Both the position numbers and the translations under genes were made by a program. Shown piece by piece: positions 17,169 to 25,922 of a DNA stretch of 64,000 nt (positions within the stretch are counted from its first letter, which is position 1; every line of letters begins with the position of its first letter). Source of the DNA: Dehalococcoidia bacterium (GTDB lineage Bacteria > Chloroflexota > Dehalococcoidia > Bin125); NCBI GenBank assembly GCA_022825265.1, contig JAJDXE010000010.1, forward strand, positions 682,001 through 746,000, written 5' to 3'. Below the pieces are notes generated by a model. The model worked only from the letters and a program-made list of their open reading frames with translations, made no database searches and was not told the DNA's origin.

Positions 17169-18260
17169 ATGGTCACGATCACCAATGTCAAGGTCGATGT
17201 GTTTGACTGGGAGACTCCGAACTGGCGCGTCGGATCAGGGATGCGATTCGGTGGCGCCAACCAGCTCTCCGTGCTCAGCATCGAGACCGACGCCGGCGTG
17301 ACGGGGAATGCGTTTCTCTCGCGTCCGCAGTACAACGCGCAGGCGTTGATCGACATGCTCAAGCCTCGCGTGATCGGCAAGAATGCGCAGGACATCGGCC
17401 GGATCTGGGCCGACTGCTACAAGCAGAATCGGGGCGTCTCGACGGCGGCGATCGGTGCGATCGACATTGCGCTGTGGGACATCAACGGCAAGCTCGCCGA
17501 TCAGCCGATTCATCGGCTGCTGGGGACGTGCAAGGACGAGGTGCCGGTGTATTCGTCGACGGCGTGGTGGGAGACGCCCGAAGAGTATGTCCAGGAGGCG
17601 CTCGAGTTTCAGTCGGACGGCTGGATCGCACACAAGATTCATCCGCACGGAGAGCCGAAGGCCGACATCAAGATCTGCCAGGCCGTGCGCGAGGCGGTCG
17701 GCGACGAGATGATCCTGATGCTCGACAGCATGTGGTCGTATCAATATGAGGACGCGGTGCGCGTGGGTCGGGCGATCGAGGATCTGGACTACTACTGGTA
17801 CGAGGATCCGCTGGTCGAAGAGGACCTCTACAGCTACGTCAAGCTGCACCAGAAGCTCGACATTCCGATCATGTCGACCGAGTACGCGCCGGGTCGCTAC
17901 TACGGCATGACGCAGTGGATCACCCAGTACGCGACCGACATCCTGCGCGGCGACGTCGCCGTCACCGGCGGGATCACGCCGCTTGTCAGGCTCTGCCACC
18001 TGGCCGAGGGTTTCCAGATGAAGTGCGAGATCCACCACGGCGGCAACAGCCTCAACAACGTCGCCAACCTGCACGTCACGATGGCCGTGCCCAATTGCGA
18101 GTTCTTCGAGTACTTCCCCTCGACCGGAGGTTTCCTCTACGGCCTGGTCGAGGACATCGACATGTCAGGTGGAACCGTCTCAGCGCCGACCGAGCCTGGG
18201 CTCGGCTTCGAGATCGATTGGGACCTGATCAAGAACAAGCACGTGGCGACGCTGGAGTAG
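17169..18260 (+). CDS. Enolase-superfamily (mandelate racemase/muconate lactonizing) enzyme
   Basis: 363-aa sugar-acid dehydratase or racemase type. The N-terminal capping domain (ITNVKVDVFDWETPNWRVGS) precedes a barrel with the KxH acid/base motif (HKIHPHG, about 157-163). The metal ligands are in LMLDSMW (Asp), YWYEDPL (Glu) and MSTEYAPG (Glu). A late His in CEIHHGGNSLNN matches the mandelate racemase-subgroup catalytic His. These enzymes abstract a proton alpha to a carboxylate using Mg2+. ATG 17169 has GGAGGG at good spacing. Substrate cannot be assigned; a galactonate- or glucarate-type acid is plausible. Confidence 0.88.
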   Translation: MVTITNVKVDVFDWETPNWRVGSGMRFGGANQLSVLSIETDAGVTGNAFLSRPQYNAQALIDMLKPRVIGKNAQDIGRIWADCYKQNRGVSTAAIGAIDIALWDINGKLADQPIHRLLGTCKDEVPVYSSTAWWETPEEYVQEALEFQSDGWIAHKIHPHGEPKADIKICQAVREAVGDEMILMLDSMWSYQYEDAVRVGRAIEDLDYYWYEDPLVEEDLYSYVKLHQKLDIPIMSTEYAPGRYYGMTQWITQYATDILRGDVAVTGGITPLVRLCHLAEGFQMKCEIHHGGNSLNNVANLHVTMAVPNCEFFEYFPSTGGFLYGLVEDIDMSGGTVSAPTEPGLGFEIDWDLIKNKHVATLE

Positions 18261-18282
18261 CTGTCCGCAGACTCTTGCTGGG

Positions 18283-19377
18283 TCAGTCGTAGACGATGAC
18301 GCCGCGGCCGTCTTCGCCACGCTCGAGGGCTTCGAAGGCTTCGTTGATCTCGTCCAGCGGGTACCTGCGCTGGACGATGTGATCGACCTCGATCCGGCCG
18401 CTGACGTAAGCGTCGACCAGGACCTCGAACGTGCGATGCGGTGAGGCTGAGCCGTAGTACGAACCGACCATGGTCTTCTGCTTGCGCACCATGTCGACCA
18501 GGTCGAACGAGCCGACCGCTTCGGTCGGGGCCAGGCCGACGATCACGCCCGTGCCGCCCTTGCCCAGCGACTCGAAGACCTGGTTGGCGGTGACGTCGGA
18601 GCCGAAGGTGTCGAAGGCGAAGTCGACGCCGCCGTTCGAGAGTTCCACCACGGCCGCAGCGGCATTGACGTTGCGCGCGTTGACGGTGTCGGTCGCGCCG
18701 AACTTCCTGGCGAACTCAAGCTTGTGGTCGTGGATGTCGACGGCGATGATCTTGCTCGCGTTGAGCATCTTCGCGCCCTGGATCGCGTTCAGTCCGACGC
18801 CGCCGGCGCCGATCACGGCGACGGTCATTCCGGCGCGTGCTGTTGGCTGGTTGATCACGGCGCCCACGCCGGTTGTGACCGAACAACCAATCAGTGCGGC
18901 GACTTCCATTGGGACTTGATCGGGAATCGGGAAACAGGCTTGCTGCGCGGTGACGACGTGCTCGCCGAAGACCCCGAGCTTGCCCATCTGGTAAATCTCG
19001 CGTCCGGCGTCGTCGTGCAGGCGCACCGTGCCATCGAGCAGGCGCGAGCCAGTCGCCTGGTGCAGGTCGCAAAGCTGCGGTTGTCCGCGGCGGCAGGTTG
19101 GGCACTGGCCGCATGGAGTGACAAAAGAGAGGATGCAGCGATCTCCGGGCTTGAGACTCGTGACGCCCGGACCAACTTCCTCGACCGTGCCGGCGCCCTC
19201 GTGCCCCAACACCGACGGCAGCGGGAACGCCGCCGTGCCCTCCATGATGTGATGGTCCGACGCGCAGATCCCGGCCGCGCCCATCCTTACTCGGACCTCG
19301 CCGTATTGCGGCTCGTCCTGGACCAAATCCTTGACCATCAGCGGGGTGTTCGGAGCCTCGAGTACGGCAGCGCGCAT
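18283..19377 (-). CDS. Zinc-dependent alcohol dehydrogenase
   Basis: 364-aa medium-chain dehydrogenase oxidising an alcohol with NAD(P). Catalytic zinc ligands: GICASDHH (Cys) and VLGHEGAG (His-Glu). The structural zinc loop is CGQCPTCRRGQPQLC with four Cys. The Rossmann motif is VIGAGGVGLNAIQ (about 190-203). The sequence resembles NDMA-dependent/class III-like dehydrogenases, but the cofactor type is uncertain. ATG 19377 has GGAAGGGA upstream. Convergent with the enolase-superfamily gene (22 bp between stops). Confidence 0.9.
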   Translation of the reverse strand: MRAAVLEAPNTPLMVKDLVQDEPQYGEVRVRMGAAGICASDHHIMEGTAAFPLPSVLGHEGAGTVEEVGPGVTSLKPGDRCILSFVTPCGQCPTCRRGQPQLCDLHQATGSRLLDGTVRLHDDAGREIYQMGKLGVFGEHVVTAQQACFPIPDQVPMEVAALIGCSVTTGVGAVINQPTARAGMTVAVIGAGGVGLNAIQGAKMLNASKIIAVDIHDHKLEFARKFGATDTVNARNVNAAAAVVELSNGGVDFAFDTFGSDVTANQVFESLGKGGTGVIVGLAPTEAVGSFDLVDMVRKQKTMVGSYYGSASPHRTFEVLVDAYVSGRIEVDHIVQRRYPLDEINEAFEALERGEDGRGVIVYD

Positions 19378-19434
19378 GGCAGTCCCTTCCAGATATCGCA
19401 GTTCGGCCAAGAGTAACGCAGGCTCGAGACCAGC

Positions 19435-19451
19435 CCCCGCTCCAGGCGGGG
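19435..19451 (-). terminator. Possible terminator hairpin
   Basis: CCCCGC-TCCAG-GCGGGG lies 21 bp after the stop of the sulfite-oxidase-like gene on the minus strand. Short stem, no T tract. Confidence 0.4.
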
Positions 19452-19471
19452 ACTGCGGACCCTGCCCAGCC

Positions 19472-20701
19472 TTAGGTCACCGAAATCGGATGCGGCAGCG
19501 GCTGATTAAACAGGTATCCCTTGTCGTTGAACGGGACAGACTCCGGCTGCGTATTGCCATAGATGTCCGTGGCACGCGTCATGATCGTGTATTCGCCCGC
19601 GGACGCTCTCCAATCGATGGCGAACCGCGCCCAGCCGTACTCCAGCTGCGTTCCCTCAAACTCCGCCCGATGCCAGGTGAAACCCTGGTCTTCGCTCCAC
19701 TCGACCGATGCGACGTCACCATGCGGCGAGTGCGCAAAACCCTTCAGACGATGCTCACTGCCGCTTAGCCGAGCCGGCCAGGGCAGCGCCAGCGCGCTCT
19801 TGATCGTCTGCTCGGTCACGACCCGGCCGGGTGCCTGACCCTCAGACTCGTAGCATTCGCCGGTCAGCACATAGGAGGTGGTGTTGTTGCGCGTCCACTG
19901 AGGCGTCGTCGAGACGACAATCCGTCCCAACCACTTGATCTGGGAAGCTCCGACCCAACCGGGTGCGATCGCCCGGAGTGGAAACCCGTGATCCCTGGGC
20001 AGCGATTCACCGTTCATCCGATGGGCCAGCAACGTATCCGGGTGCATGGCCTTCTCGATCGGCATCGCTCTGCGGAACCCGCCCTCCGGAGAGCCCCGAT
20101 CCAGCCCCACCAGGAGCACGCTGACGGCGTCATCCTTCACGCCGGCCAGAGTCAGGACATCGGACAGCGCCACACCGGTCCAGGTGGCGGTGCCGACCGC
20201 GCCTCGGCCCCACTGCGTGCCCATGGCCGGGCGCCCCTGGAGCAGATCGAACATCACGCGATGATTGCCGGCGCACTCCAGATAGGACGTCATCGTGCGC
20301 TGGGGTAATCGGAGGATTTCTTCGAACCGCAGGGCCATCGGACGATCGATTGCGTCTCCCGCTACCCGCAGTTGCCATCCATCGATATCGACGTTGGCGC
20401 TACGGGAGTTGTTGCGGACGAAAAACTGCTCAATCGGCGTGATCGGCCCGCTCAACTGCTCCAGTCGAGCCTCCAATCCCGCGTGACCGTGATCGATGAA
20501 CGGCGTCGTGTCCTTGTAGACCAGCGGTGACATCGGCATCTCCTCAACCGTTCGCTCCGGGATCGCATCGCCGCATGCGGCCAGCACAGCCGCCGTTCCT
20601 CCGGCGATCAGCAGGGCGAGGAAGCGTCGGCGGCTCAATCCCCGGCCGCGCGCGAACCGCCAGAGCGGCTCCTGTCCTTCGATTGCCGCACCGCGCATCA
20701 T
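19472..20701 (-). CDS. Tat-exported sulfite oxidase-family molybdoenzyme (lipoprotein)
   Basis: 409 aa. The twin-arginine signal (LSRRRFLALLIAGGTAAVLA) ends in a lipobox-like LAACG, so it should be folded with cofactor, exported and lipid-anchored. The molybdopterin domain has the Mo-ligating Cys in YLECAGNHR (about 160), and WGRGAVGTATWTGVALSDVL, HGFPLRAIAPGWVGASQIKW are typical of the SorA/YedY/sulfite oxidase fold. The C-terminal part (about 310-405) is the Mo-co dimerisation domain. No heme domain is present, so electrons must go to a separate cytochrome not seen here. ATG 20701 has GGAGG upstream; 20698 is also possible. Divergent from the next gene. Confidence 0.9.
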   Translation of the reverse strand: MMRGAAIEGQEPLWRFARGRGLSRRRFLALLIAGGTAAVLAACGDAIPERTVEEMPMSPLVYKDTTPFIDHGHAGLEARLEQLSGPITPIEQFFVRNNSRSANVDIDGWQLRVAGDAIDRPMALRFEEILRLPQRTMTSYLECAGNHRVMFDLLQGRPAMGTQWGRGAVGTATWTGVALSDVLTLAGVKDDAVSVLLVGLDRGSPEGGFRRAMPIEKAMHPDTLLAHRMNGESLPRDHGFPLRAIAPGWVGASQIKWLGRIVVSTTPQWTRNNTTSYVLTGECYESEGQAPGRVVTEQTIKSALALPWPARLSGSEHRLKGFAHSPHGDVASVEWSEDQGFTWHRAEFEGTQLEYGWARFAIDWRASAGEYTIMTRATDIYGNTQPESVPFNDKGYLFNQPLPHPISVT

Positions 20702-20812
20702 CTGCTTCAATCCTCCGCCACCGTTTGACCGCAGCATATGAACCCTCGACCCGGCGGAACGCGCCGCTCCAGTCGTTAGCCTGCGCCTCGGTTGGAACCG
20801 AGGGGACTGAAC

Positions 20813-22201
20813 ATGCAACGCAACGATTTCGAAGCGGTTACCAGGGCGGCCGGCGTCGAACCGACGATGTCCGACATCCAGTTCGTCGGCGACGGCGATC
20901 CCATCTATCCCTCGCCGCTGCGGCTCGCCTCTGGCACGGCTTCGATCCTGGGCAATATCGCCGGCGTCGTCGACGACATCCGCTGTCAACAGACCGGCGA
21001 GCGCATGTCGGCGCAGATCCACATGGGCCAGGCCGCCGTCGGCATCTCCTCGATGTGGGTGCTCAAGATCAACGGTCAGAACGCCCTGGAATCGATGCCC
21101 GACTCCATGGCGCCCGGACAGGGCATTTTCCCGACGCGCGACGGTCGCTATCTGTATCTGCTCAGCGGATTCCCGCACATCGCCGAGCGCACCCTGGAAG
21201 TGCTGGGCTGCACCTACGACAACACCGCCGAGTACGTCGCGGCGCACGACGCCGACAAGATGGAAGCCCGCCTGATTGCGGCGCAGCTTCCCGGCGTCGT
21301 CGTCAAGACGCCGGAAGAGTGGAATGCGCACCCGCAGGGCAAGCTGCTGGCCGACTCGCCCGCCGTGATCGTCGAGCGGATCGGGGACGCGCCGCCAATG
21401 CCAATCCCCGGCGGCGAACTGCCGCTCAACGGCGTCCGGGTGATCGACAACACCAAGGTCCTCGCCGGACCAACCATCTCACGCACCCTCGCGGCGCTCG
21501 GCGCGGATGTGCTGCACATCGGCGCGCCCGATGTCGCCGACATGCAGGCCGCGCAGGCCGATACGGGACACGGCAAACGGCGCGCCCACGTCGATTTCGA
21601 CACCTCAGACGGGCGCGAGGCGCTCTGGAATCTGCTTGAGGAGGCGGACATCTTCAGCCAGTCGTACCGGGCCAAGTCGCTGGCCCGCCGAGGCCTCAGC
21701 CCCGAGGCGCTGGCCGAGCGTCGCCCCGGAATCATCTACATCTCCGAGAACGCCTACGGACAGTTCGGTCCCTGGCAGGAGAAGCGAGGCTTCGACGGCA
21801 ATGTCCAGGCCGCATCGGGCATTCACCACGTCCAACAGAAGGACATGACCAGCATGATGGGCGTCGGCCCGGCCATCGCGCTCAACGACTACGGCACCGG
21901 CTACTGGGGCGCCTACGGAGCTCTCGAAGCCCTGCGCCGACGCTCGGTCGAAGGTGGAAGCTGGCACGTCAGGGTCGCTCTGGGTCAGACTGCCGCCTGG
22001 TTCCTCAGGTTGGGAACGCCGCACCAGATAGCAGACGCCGATCCCAACGAGGGCTATCGCCTGGCCGACAAGTACAGCGAAGAGGTGGAGTCGGATTACG
22101 GGACCTTGACGAGATTGAGTTTTCCGATCCAGTTCAGCGAGATTGCGCCGAGGTGGGGTCGGACGGTGAAGCCTGGCTCGCATGAGGCGGCTTGGTCGTG
22201 A
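20813..22201 (+). CDS. CaiB/BaiF-type CoA-transferase with apparently swapped domain order
   Basis: 462 aa. The usual family N-terminus (LNGVRVIDNTKVLAGPTISR ... LAALGADVLHIGAP) does not open the protein but appears at about residue 205. What precedes it (about 20-195: LRLASGTASILGNIAGVVDD, TGERMSAQIHMGQAAVGISS, FPTRDGRYLYL, EEWNAHPQGKLLADSPAV) resembles the C-terminal half of an ordinary CaiB protein. The protein therefore looks circularly permuted, or is a truncated tandem fusion. The expected Asp is not certain. It probably still handles acyl-CoA/acid exchange or a racemase-like step. ATG 20813 has GAGGGG upstream. Confidence 0.75.
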   Translation: MQRNDFEAVTRAAGVEPTMSDIQFVGDGDPIYPSPLRLASGTASILGNIAGVVDDIRCQQTGERMSAQIHMGQAAVGISSMWVLKINGQNALESMPDSMAPGQGIFPTRDGRYLYLLSGFPHIAERTLEVLGCTYDNTAEYVAAHDADKMEARLIAAQLPGVVVKTPEEWNAHPQGKLLADSPAVIVERIGDAPPMPIPGGELPLNGVRVIDNTKVLAGPTISRTLAALGADVLHIGAPDVADMQAAQADTGHGKRRAHVDFDTSDGREALWNLLEEADIFSQSYRAKSLARRGLSPEALAERRPGIIYISENAYGQFGPWQEKRGFDGNVQAASGIHHVQQKDMTSMMGVGPAIALNDYGTGYWGAYGALEALRRRSVEGGSWHVRVALGQTAAWFLRLGTPHQIADADPNEGYRLADKYSEEVESDYGTLTRLSFPIQFSEIAPRWGRTVKPGSHEAAWS

Positions 22202-22300
22202 CGCCATCTCTCCGGCGACACCCACATCAGCCTCACGCGGAGCCACACCCAATTGCATCACGACCGCTGAGATAGCTGAGGAAGCGTCAGACCCTCGAAC

Positions 22301-22324
22301 TCGACTTAGTCGAACATGTATACT
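22301..22324 (+). promoter_or_regulatory. Palindromic operator TCGACT-T-AGTCGA and -10 box TATACT for the toxin-antitoxin operon
   Basis: A perfect 6-bp inverted repeat around one base (22301-22313) sits 5 bp before TATACT (22319-22324), 30 bp ahead of the toxin ATG. A repressor bound here would block RNA polymerase, as expected for an autoregulated toxin-antitoxin operon. No good -35 box is seen. Confidence 0.55.
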
Positions 22325-22353
22325 GTCTTGGGAATGATCGGAGATAACGAGCC

Positions 22354-23019
22354 ATGGCAGGCATTCGCGACGAGATTCAGCGCCGAGGAGTATCGCGGCT
22401 CTGTCACTTCACGCCGATCGCAAACCTGCCGTCGATCTTTGGTCGGGGCGGCGTCCACTCGGTTGTGCAGGCGCGCGAGCTCGAGATATCGCTGAGGCGA
22501 ATGGATGCGGGACGATGGGACGGACAACTCGGTCATGTCTCGTTGTCCGTCCAGTTTCCCAACGCCTTTCTGATGCGCAGATACGGACATGTACCCATCC
22601 CGGGCCGCCTCACGGAGCGATGGGAACCTACCGCAGTATTGGAGATTGAACCTAACTCGGTTGACTGGACGAATGCGCTCTTCTCGCCTGTCAACGCCGC
22701 CACTGCCAGCGGCGAGTACTTGGGTGCCAGTGCGGCACATTTCCGGTCCCTGTTCGCTCGTGCTGTGCCGAATCCCAGTTGTCCACCTCGGCAGCAGCAC
22801 CACCCGCCCTCTTGCCCCACCGACCTGCAAGCCGAAGTGATGATCCCAGGCGGCGTGCCGGTGGAAGCAATTCGTCGCGTCTTTGTGGAGCGAGAGCTCG
22901 ATGAACAGGATGTCCGCGCCATGCGCTTGCCCGTGCCCGTAACTCGTTGGCCCGCAATCTTCTATCCGGACCGATTGAGCGCTTCGATTCGCAGGGGCGA
23001 ACCGCCGACGCCACCGTAG
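22354..23019 (+). CDS. darT: DarT-family (DUF4433) DNA ADP-ribosyltransferase toxin
   Basis: 221 aa. DarT toxins use NAD+ to ADP-ribosylate bases in single-stranded DNA and stall replication. RLCHFTPIANLPSIFGRGGV (15-34) is the family's NAD-binding start with His18. HVSLSVQFPNAFLMRRY (61-77) matches the SLSxxFPN loop. LQAEVMIPGGVPVEAI carries the expected catalytic Glu161. The following gene is a NADAR-type protein, not a DarG macrodomain, which fits the guanine-modifying DarT1 subtype; that subtype call is an inference. Shine-Dalgarno GGAGAT precedes ATG 22354. Base composition looks less GC-rich than the neighbours, suggesting transfer. Confidence 0.82.
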   Translation: MAGIRDEIQRRGVSRLCHFTPIANLPSIFGRGGVHSVVQARELEISLRRMDAGRWDGQLGHVSLSVQFPNAFLMRRYGHVPIPGRLTERWEPTAVLEIEPNSVDWTNALFSPVNAATASGEYLGASAAHFRSLFARAVPNPSCPPRQQHHPPSCPTDLQAEVMIPGGVPVEAIRRVFVERELDEQDVRAMRLPVPVTRWPAIFYPDRLSASIRRGEPPTPP

Positions 23020-23066
23020 CTGCATGGCTACGCGCTATATTGAACCCGCGACACGTGGAGGGTCTG

Positions 23067-23813
23067 ATGGCCAAGCGCCCTGTCTTCCTACCTGAGATTC
23101 GCGACGGCGCCGTTCGCCAGGAAATGATCACGTTCGATTGGTATCCAGGCTTCAGCGTGCAACAAAAACAGCGCTCCATCCGCAGTCTCCACGATTCCGC
23201 AGCGCTGGAGTTCGGGTGGGATCCCAATTATACTCTCGAGGTATCTACGAAATCCCACCAACGGCTTGGTGTCAGTTTGAGTGCCTTCAACCTCACGCTG
23301 CCGCGCCCCAAATGGTATGCCGACCTAGTACCTGACAGTCCACATAGATTGTCGCTTGAATCGATCTATCAGGGTTCGAAGGTGTTCGCCGAAGGCCGTG
23401 GTCCACATCTCGAACTCTATCAAGCCACGCCCCGCGAGGCCAAACGATTCATGAGTGAGCACGGCCTTCGGCTCGAAGCGCCTGTGTCATTTCGTTACGG
23501 AGAGGATGAATGGCTTACCCAACCGGGCAAGACCACATTCTACGATTACATTTATCTTAAAGCACTACAGCACGCCGAAGGGCATGAAACCTTAGACCTT
23601 GGTCGACTCTCCGAAGCGAACGCATTCACAGATATCGAATTCAACCCCGAAAAGTCCCTCAACTGTCAGGCACGGTCGTGCGCACTCTATGTCGTGTTGA
23701 GTCAGCGGCATCAGCTAGAGACTGCCTTGGCAGATATTGATGCCTTTGCCGAGGTAACGAGCCACCTTGAGCAAGAGGCGACCAAGGTGCGTCAGATGCA
23801 GTTCGCTTTGTAA
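23067..23813 (+). CDS. DarT1-associated NADAR-type antitoxin (DUF6977-like)
   Basis: 248 aa. The pattern matches proteins paired with DarT1 toxins that remove ADP-ribose from guanine. It starts MAKRPVFLPE, with FSVQQKQRSIRSLH (29-42), LEVSTKSHQRLGVSLSAFNL (58-77), YQGSKVFAEGRGPH (101-114), then FTDIEFNPEKSLNCQARSC near the C-terminus. The YQGSKVF segment resembles the NADAR active-site strand. It begins 47 bp after the toxin stop, with GGAGGGT 5 nt upstream of ATG 23067, so both are on one mRNA. Catalytic function as reversal enzyme is family knowledge, not tested. Its codons and AT content resemble the toxin's, not the surroundings'. Confidence 0.78.
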   Translation: MAKRPVFLPEIRDGAVRQEMITFDWYPGFSVQQKQRSIRSLHDSAALEFGWDPNYTLEVSTKSHQRLGVSLSAFNLTLPRPKWYADLVPDSPHRLSLESIYQGSKVFAEGRGPHLELYQATPREAKRFMSEHGLRLEAPVSFRYGEDEWLTQPGKTTFYDYIYLKALQHAEGHETLDLGRLSEANAFTDIEFNPEKSLNCQARSCALYVVLSQRHQLETALADIDAFAEVTSHLEQEATKVRQMQFAL

Positions 23814-23830
23814 GAGTTCGCAACTTCTCC

Positions 23831-24832
23831 CTATCGCATTGCCACTTCGGGGTCCGTCGGCCGAGGAATCTCATACCACGGCTGATCGCAGAACTCCAGA
23901 TCCTCGTCCGTCAGCTCGATCTCCGAATACCTCAGCGAATCCTCGATCTGCTCCGCCCTTGACGCGCCCACGATCGCCGACGTGATCCCATCCTGTGCCA
24001 GCACCCAGGCGACGGCGGCGTGGGTGATGCTGGTCTCGCGCTCGGCGAAGTAGGCCTGGAGGCGGGCGACCTGCTCGAACTGGACCTCGTGCCAGTAGCG
24101 CGCCCGGTACCTGGGGCCGGCGCTGCCGAGGGTGAATCGGGTGTCGTCGCGCAGATCCTCGGTGTTGCGGTACTTGCCGGTCAGGAAGCCTCCCGCGAGC
24201 GGGTTGTAGGCGATTATGCCGACTCCCTGGTCGCGGCAGAGCGGCAGCAGGTCGGACTCGATGTCACGCCAGAGAATGTTGTAACGCGGCTGGTCGCAGT
24301 CGAAGCGCGTGATTCCCGCCTGTTCGGAGGCGCCCAGCGCCAAAGCCAACTGCCAGGCTCGGTAGTTGGACGATCCGACGTAGCGAACCTTGCCCCAGCG
24401 CACCAGATCGTCCAGCGCCTGCATCGTCTCTTCAATCGGCACCGACCAGTCGGGCGAGTGCAGCTGATAGAGATCGATGTAGTCCGTGCCGAGCCGCCGC
24501 AGCGACTCGTCCACGGCCGAGAGGATGTGCTGCCGGGACGCCCCGCGCTGGTTCGGCGAGGGACCCATCGCGCCGACGCATTTGGTCGCTAGCACCACCT
24601 GATCGCGAGGCCGGCCCGCCAGCCAGCGTCCGACGACCGACTCGGTCGTGCCGACATCATCCGATCCCAGCGGATAGACATCCGCCGTGTCGATGAAGTT
24701 CACGCCCCCGTCAAACGCGGCGTCCATGATCTTGAACGCATCCTCGGCCTCGGTCTGGAAACCAAAGGTCATCGTTCCCAGGCAGATCTCGGACACCCGG
24801 AGCCCGGTTCGGCCCATTTGTCGGAACTTCAT
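23831..24832 (-). CDS. Aldo/keto reductase
   Basis: 333-aa NADPH-dependent reductase. MKFRQMGRTGLRVSEICLGT opens the barrel. Catalytic residues are in IDTADVYPLG (Asp, Tyr), LATKC (Lys) and YQLHSPD (His), and the C-terminus has SAIVGASRAEQIEDSL for cofactor binding. It is closest to the YajO/general stress AKR type and differs from the AKR at 5.8 kb in inserts and length. AAGGAG lies 8 nt before ATG 24832. Same strand and 28 bp after the LLM oxidoreductase gene, so probably cotranscribed. Substrate unknown. Confidence 0.9.
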   Translation of the reverse strand: MKFRQMGRTGLRVSEICLGTMTFGFQTEAEDAFKIMDAAFDGGVNFIDTADVYPLGSDDVGTTESVVGRWLAGRPRDQVVLATKCVGAMGPSPNQRGASRQHILSAVDESLRRLGTDYIDLYQLHSPDWSVPIEETMQALDDLVRWGKVRYVGSSNYRAWQLALALGASEQAGITRFDCDQPRYNILWRDIESDLLPLCRDQGVGIIAYNPLAGGFLTGKYRNTEDLRDDTRFTLGSAGPRYRARYWHEVQFEQVARLQAYFAERETSITHAAVAWVLAQDGITSAIVGASRAEQIEDSLRYSEIELTDEDLEFCDQPWYEIPRPTDPEVAMR

Positions 24833-24860
24833 ACTCTTGCTCCTTCCACGTTCCTTGTGT

Positions 24861-25793
24861 CTAGCGGAACTGAGCGATCACTTCATCGTCCAGACGCTGG
24901 AAGTACTCCGGATCGTTGTCGCCTCGGCGGCCGAACATGATCTCATCGATGCCGTAGTCGATGAACTCGCCGATTCGTTGGACGATCTTATCGGCCGTGC
25001 CGTTTAGCGTTCCGGGACCGATTCGCTCTTCCCAGGCCTTCGCCTCGGATTCGTCCCCAGTTAAGAGACACGGCATCAAGGCGGTGATCTTGATCTCCGA
25101 CGGATCCCTGCCGACATCCTCGCAATGCGCGTGCAGAATGTCCACTTTCTCCTTCAGCAGCTCCACCGACATCCCGCGACCGGCCCAGCCGTCGAGGTTC
25201 AAAATGTCACCGTACATAGCGAGCGTTCTTAACGTTCGCTTCGGACCTGTGCCGCCAACCAGGATCGGAATCGGACTGTTGTAACTTCCTGGCGATAGCG
25301 GCGCATCGTCGAGTGAATAGTATTGGCCGTTGAAGGTGACTCTGGCTCCATCGTTGTGGATGATGCTGCGCAGCATCTTGCACGCTTCTTCGAAGCGATC
25401 CTGGCGCTCTCTCATTGGCGGGAAGTCCCAGCCGTAGGCCTGGTGCTCTCGCAGGAACCACGAGGCTCCGATACCGAGCGTGAAGCGCCCGTGCGAGATG
25501 TGATCGACCGAGCCGGCGATCTTGGCGACCAGACCGGGATTCCGATAGGTGTTGCCCAGCACGAGATGTCCGATGCGCAGGGTCTCGGTGGCGACTCCGA
25601 CCGCTGCGGCGAGCGAGAAGGCCTCGAACGCCTCTCGGTCTTCGACCTCTTTGCCGCGGTTGGGCGGGACGAAGTGGTCGGCGAACCAGATCGAGTCGTA
25701 GCGGCCGGTGTCCATCGTCTGGGCGACCGATTTGATCTCGTCCCACGAGGTCAAATATGCGGAGACCTGGGCTCCAAACTGCACGTCCGCCAT
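24861..25793 (-). CDS. LLM-class flavin/F420-dependent oxidoreductase
   Basis: 310-aa luciferase-like TIM barrel. MADVQFGAQVSAYLTSWDEI, YDSIWFADHFVPP, LRIGHLVLGNTYRNPGLVAK, ISHGRFTLGIGASWFLREHQ and IPILVGGTGPKRTLR are signature segments of the F420-dependent subgroup. Such enzymes transfer hydride from F420H2 or FMNH2 to an organic substrate; which cofactor is used cannot be decided here. GAAGGAG precedes ATG 25793. Together with the DDN-like protein at 29.4 kb it hints at F420 use in this organism. Confidence 0.88.
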   Translation of the reverse strand: MADVQFGAQVSAYLTSWDEIKSVAQTMDTGRYDSIWFADHFVPPNRGKEVEDREAFEAFSLAAAVGVATETLRIGHLVLGNTYRNPGLVAKIAGSVDHISHGRFTLGIGASWFLREHQAYGWDFPPMRERQDRFEEACKMLRSIIHNDGARVTFNGQYYSLDDAPLSPGSYNSPIPILVGGTGPKRTLRTLAMYGDILNLDGWAGRGMSVELLKEKVDILHAHCEDVGRDPSEIKITALMPCLLTGDESEAKAWEERIGPGTLNGTADKIVQRIGEFIDYGIDEIMFGRRGDNDPEYFQRLDDEVIAQFR

Positions 25794-25922
25794 GGTTCAT
25801 CTCCTTCTGCTGTCGGTGGATTCGCGAGCCAGTGTACGGCGGGCTTCGGGGATACCGCCGGTGTTACTCTGACCGCTGGCGCTCACCGGTCGCGCCTCAA
25901 GTGGACTCTGGAGCCGACAGAC

